Source of the DNA: Akkermansiaceae bacterium
Lineage (GTDB): Bacteria; Verrucomicrobiota; Verrucomicrobiia; Verrucomicrobiales; Akkermansiaceae
Reading direction: 5' to 3'
DNA: 64,000 bases
Assembly (NCBI GenBank): GCA_024233115.1
Contig: JACKQB010000005.1
Span: 496,001 to 560,000 of the forward strand
The notes under the pieces were generated by a model, which saw nothing but the letters and a program-made list of their open reading frames with translations, did not search any database and was not told the origin of the DNA. This document shows, one piece after another, positions 62,862 to 64,000 of this stretch. The position numbers and the translations under genes were made by a program. Numbering within the stretch: position 1 is the first letter of the stretch; the number at the start of each line of letters is the position of its first letter.

Positions 62862-63392
62862 ATGACTTACGAACCTAGAATATACGTCGCTTGTCTAGCT
62901 AGCTATAACGCTGGTATTCTCCACGGTGAATGGATCACCTTGGACGGATCTGTGGATATTGGGGATGCCATCAAATCGATGCTTGAGGCCTCTCCCGTAG
63001 ATGATGCCGAGGAGTATGCCGTGCATGATCACGAGTCCTGCGGAAATCTCAGTGAATATGCTAGAATGGATACCCTCAGCGAGATTGAAGATGCTTTCAA
63101 GTTGACGGAAGCCTTTACGATAGACTGGGAGCTGTTCTGTGAGTTCTGCGGCCATATGGGCAAGGATCTAAAACCTGAGGAAATAGATGCTTACGAAGAC
63201 TGCTACGCAGGATCTTCGATTGATCTGGTTAGCTGGTGTCAGGATTTTCTCGAAGAAACTGGACAGCTTGATTCCATCCCTGAAAATCTACGCTTCTACT
63301 TTGATTATGAGGCGTACGCCAGAGACATGGAGATCAACGACATCTTCACCATTGACCATAATGGCGAAACTCACGTGTTTTGGCATCGGTAG
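62862..63392 (+). CDS. ardA: ArdA-type antirestriction protein
   Basis: ArdA mimics DNA and blocks type I restriction enzymes, protecting incoming mobile DNA. The 176-residue product starts MTYEPRIYVACLASYNAGIL, behind AAGGAAAA; the longer in-frame start at 62826 adds an unconserved leader. It has the family's GEWITLDG, EYAVHDHES and DIFTIDHNGETHVFWH. It is strongly acidic (Asp/Glu about a quarter of residues), as a DNA mimic should be. It fits the conjugative backbone just upstream. Confidence 0.9.
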   Translation: MTYEPRIYVACLASYNAGILHGEWITLDGSVDIGDAIKSMLEASPVDDAEEYAVHDHESCGNLSEYARMDTLSEIEDAFKLTEAFTIDWELFCEFCGHMGKDLKPEEIDAYEDCYAGSSIDLVSWCQDFLEETGQLDSIPENLRFYFDYEAYARDMEINDIFTIDHNGETHVFWHR

Positions 63393-63400
63393 TAAAAAAT

Positions 63401-63422
63401 GGAGAGGGTCACCGCCCTCTCC
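63401..63422 (+). terminator. Hairpin after ardA
   Basis: GGAGAGGG and CCCTCTCC form a perfect 8-bp stem with a 6-base loop, 8 bases after the ardA stop. The flanking run of A before it reads as a T-run on the minus strand, so it could also stop leftward transcription. Confidence 0.6.
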
Positions 63423-63483
63423 AAACATGGTAACAAAAAGGACAATAACGGATAAATTATAGCAACCAGCGGTTAACCTTTCC

Positions 63484-63573
63484 CACTACATTTTCCTCAC
63501 TGGCACCAAATTCTGGGTCATCACCGAAGCGGATCGATCCGTGACGACGATTCTGCTGCCAAACGAATACTGA
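63484..63573 (+). pseudogene. 3' remnant of a second integrative-element gene
   Basis: The frame up to TGA at 63571 encodes HYIFLTGTKFWVITEADRSV, then TTILLPNEY, which is the C-terminal end of the family represented by the intact gene at 61934. No start or upstream part is present. It shows that another copy once lay here and was cut by recombination, just before the right-hand sigma locus. Confidence 0.6.
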
Positions 63574-63640
63574 CGCTCTGCTATCCATGAGCGTTTCGCC
63601 ATGGATAATATAAAGAAATTTCATCTTTTCCCATATTTCT

Positions 63641-63673
63641 GGTTTAAATCCTCATTTTCGTTACTCTCTTCAT
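63641..63673 (+). promoter_or_regulatory. Shared bipartite promoter-like motif, copy 3
   Basis: GGTTTAAATC (63641-63650), 13 bases, then CTCTCTTCAT (63664-63673), 23 bases before the ATG of the sigma factor gene. A hairpin ATGGGG/CCCCAT (63674-63689) lies between motif and start codon. The arrangement suggests that the sigma factor controls its own gene. Confidence 0.6.
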
Positions 63674-63695
63674 ATGGGGCATCCCCCATGAGACG

Positions 63696-64000
63696 ATGGA
63701 ATCTGCGCAAGAACCAAATAATACTGAGGACTGGATCAATGAGCTGGAAGGCCCTCTGACCCGTTTTGCGCTCTCGGTGGGATTATCAAGTCACGATGCT
63801 GAGGATGCTGTTCAGGATGCGTTGATTGCGCTGGTGCGAACTCTCGAAAAGAAGCCTGACTCCATTCGAAGCCCCAAAGCCTACGCCTTCACCATTGTCC
63901 GGAACAACGCCAACAAACGGTTTCGCGAGCGCACCCGCCGAAACGAGGTAGAAATGCCGGAACATCTTCCTGAAACCCCTGATGAGGATGACATCTATCA
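63696..64000 (+). CDS. ECF-type sigma factor, right-hand copy (runs off the edge)
   Basis: The ATG at 63696 opens a frame encoding MESAQEPNNTEDWINELEGP, LTRFALSVGLSSHDAEDAVQ and the region 2 segment SPKAYAFTIVRNNANKRFRE, continuing past the window end. It has the N-terminal ~30 residues missing from the copy at 14609. From SSHDA onward it aligns without gaps to that copy (86% of bases by hand count). A promoter-like motif precedes it. Confidence 0.8.
   Translation, partial: MESAQEPNNTEDWINELEGPLTRFALSVGLSSHDAEDAVQDALIALVRTLEKKPDSIRSPKAYAFTIVRNNANKRFRERTRRNEVEMPEHLPETPDEDDIY

Larger units (their letters stand above)
22192..64000. mobile_element. Integrated mobilizable element / plasmid with metal-resistance cargo (right end not seen)
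   Basis: The left end is the tRNA-Tyr 3' fragment and the adjacent integrase. The body contains the metal island, ParA/RHH, iterons and Rep, the MobC/relaxase/coupling-protein set and ArdA. The orientation of the fragment implies the element extends right and ends at an intact tRNA-Tyr that is not in the window. Whether it is one element or a stack of several cannot be decided here. Confidence 0.6.

Noticed and set aside
14609..64000. Direct repeats of a transposon or composite IS
   Set aside because: The repeats are diverged gene copies (about 86%), there are no terminal inverted repeats, and no transposase gene is seen.

Overview
The window looks like a chromosomal segment of a Verrucomicrobiota (PVC-group) bacterium that carries a large, mosaic integrated element. 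I infer the phylum from the mix of secreted glycoside hydrolases, a sulfatase remnant, a stand-alone nap cluster and the style of the leu genes. No phylogenetic marker gene is present, so the assignment is moderate at best.

Positions 1-14430 read as ordinary, fairly GC-rich core genome. There is a membrane-anchored tetrahaem cytochrome (minus strand) divergent from a periplasmic nitrate reductase cluster: napD, napA, a duplicated tetrahaem NapB, napF, a small unknown gene, and moaA for molybdenum cofactor. Then follow a GH114-like secreted protein, a LolA-like exported protein, a conserved unknown, leuC, leuD and a LeuA/CimA-type synthase, and a secreted five-bladed-propeller glycosidase-like protein. 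Two arrays of related 7-bp tandem repeats lie between genes (9 copies at 6205-6267; 28 perfect copies at 13000-13195).

At about 14575-14608 a sulfatase gene is cut off after its first ~25 mature residues and accessory DNA begins. It opens with a 5'-truncated ECF sigma factor, a small anti-sigma-like gene and an excisionase-type HTH gene. Next is a leftward surface-glycan cassette (GT32 glycosyltransferase, an unusual GT25/P-loop/GH16 fusion, and a NodU-type carbamoyltransferase), then a second HTH gene. A second, 5'-complete sigma copy starts at 63696 and runs off the right edge. Three places (before both HTH genes and before the right-hand sigma gene) share a bipartite motif, GGTTTAAATY, exactly 13 bases, then CTCTNTTCA. 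It looks like a promoter for a common sigma factor.

At 22192-22247 lies only the 3' part of a tRNA-Tyr gene with its terminator, immediately beside a tyrosine integrase. This marks the left att site of an element extending to the right. Its cargo is a metal-resistance island (23823-50170): a Cus-type Cu/Ag RND system with a coupled K+ channel, an ArsR-linked Czc-type RND system, a third HME-RND system, and a Zn/Cd/Pb P-type ATPase. Each RND system is preceded by its own small exported Cys-rich protein. After several small membrane proteins comes a plasmid-like backbone (52111-63392): ParA and an RHH partner, iterons and a Rep initiator, an inverted-repeat-rich oriT candidate, a MobC-like RHH protein, a TrwC-type relaxase/helicase, a VirD4/TraD coupling protein, paired paralogous membrane proteins, two small proteins typical of integrative elements, and ArdA antirestriction. 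No mating-pair genes are visible, so within this window it looks like a mobilizable element or integrated plasmid.
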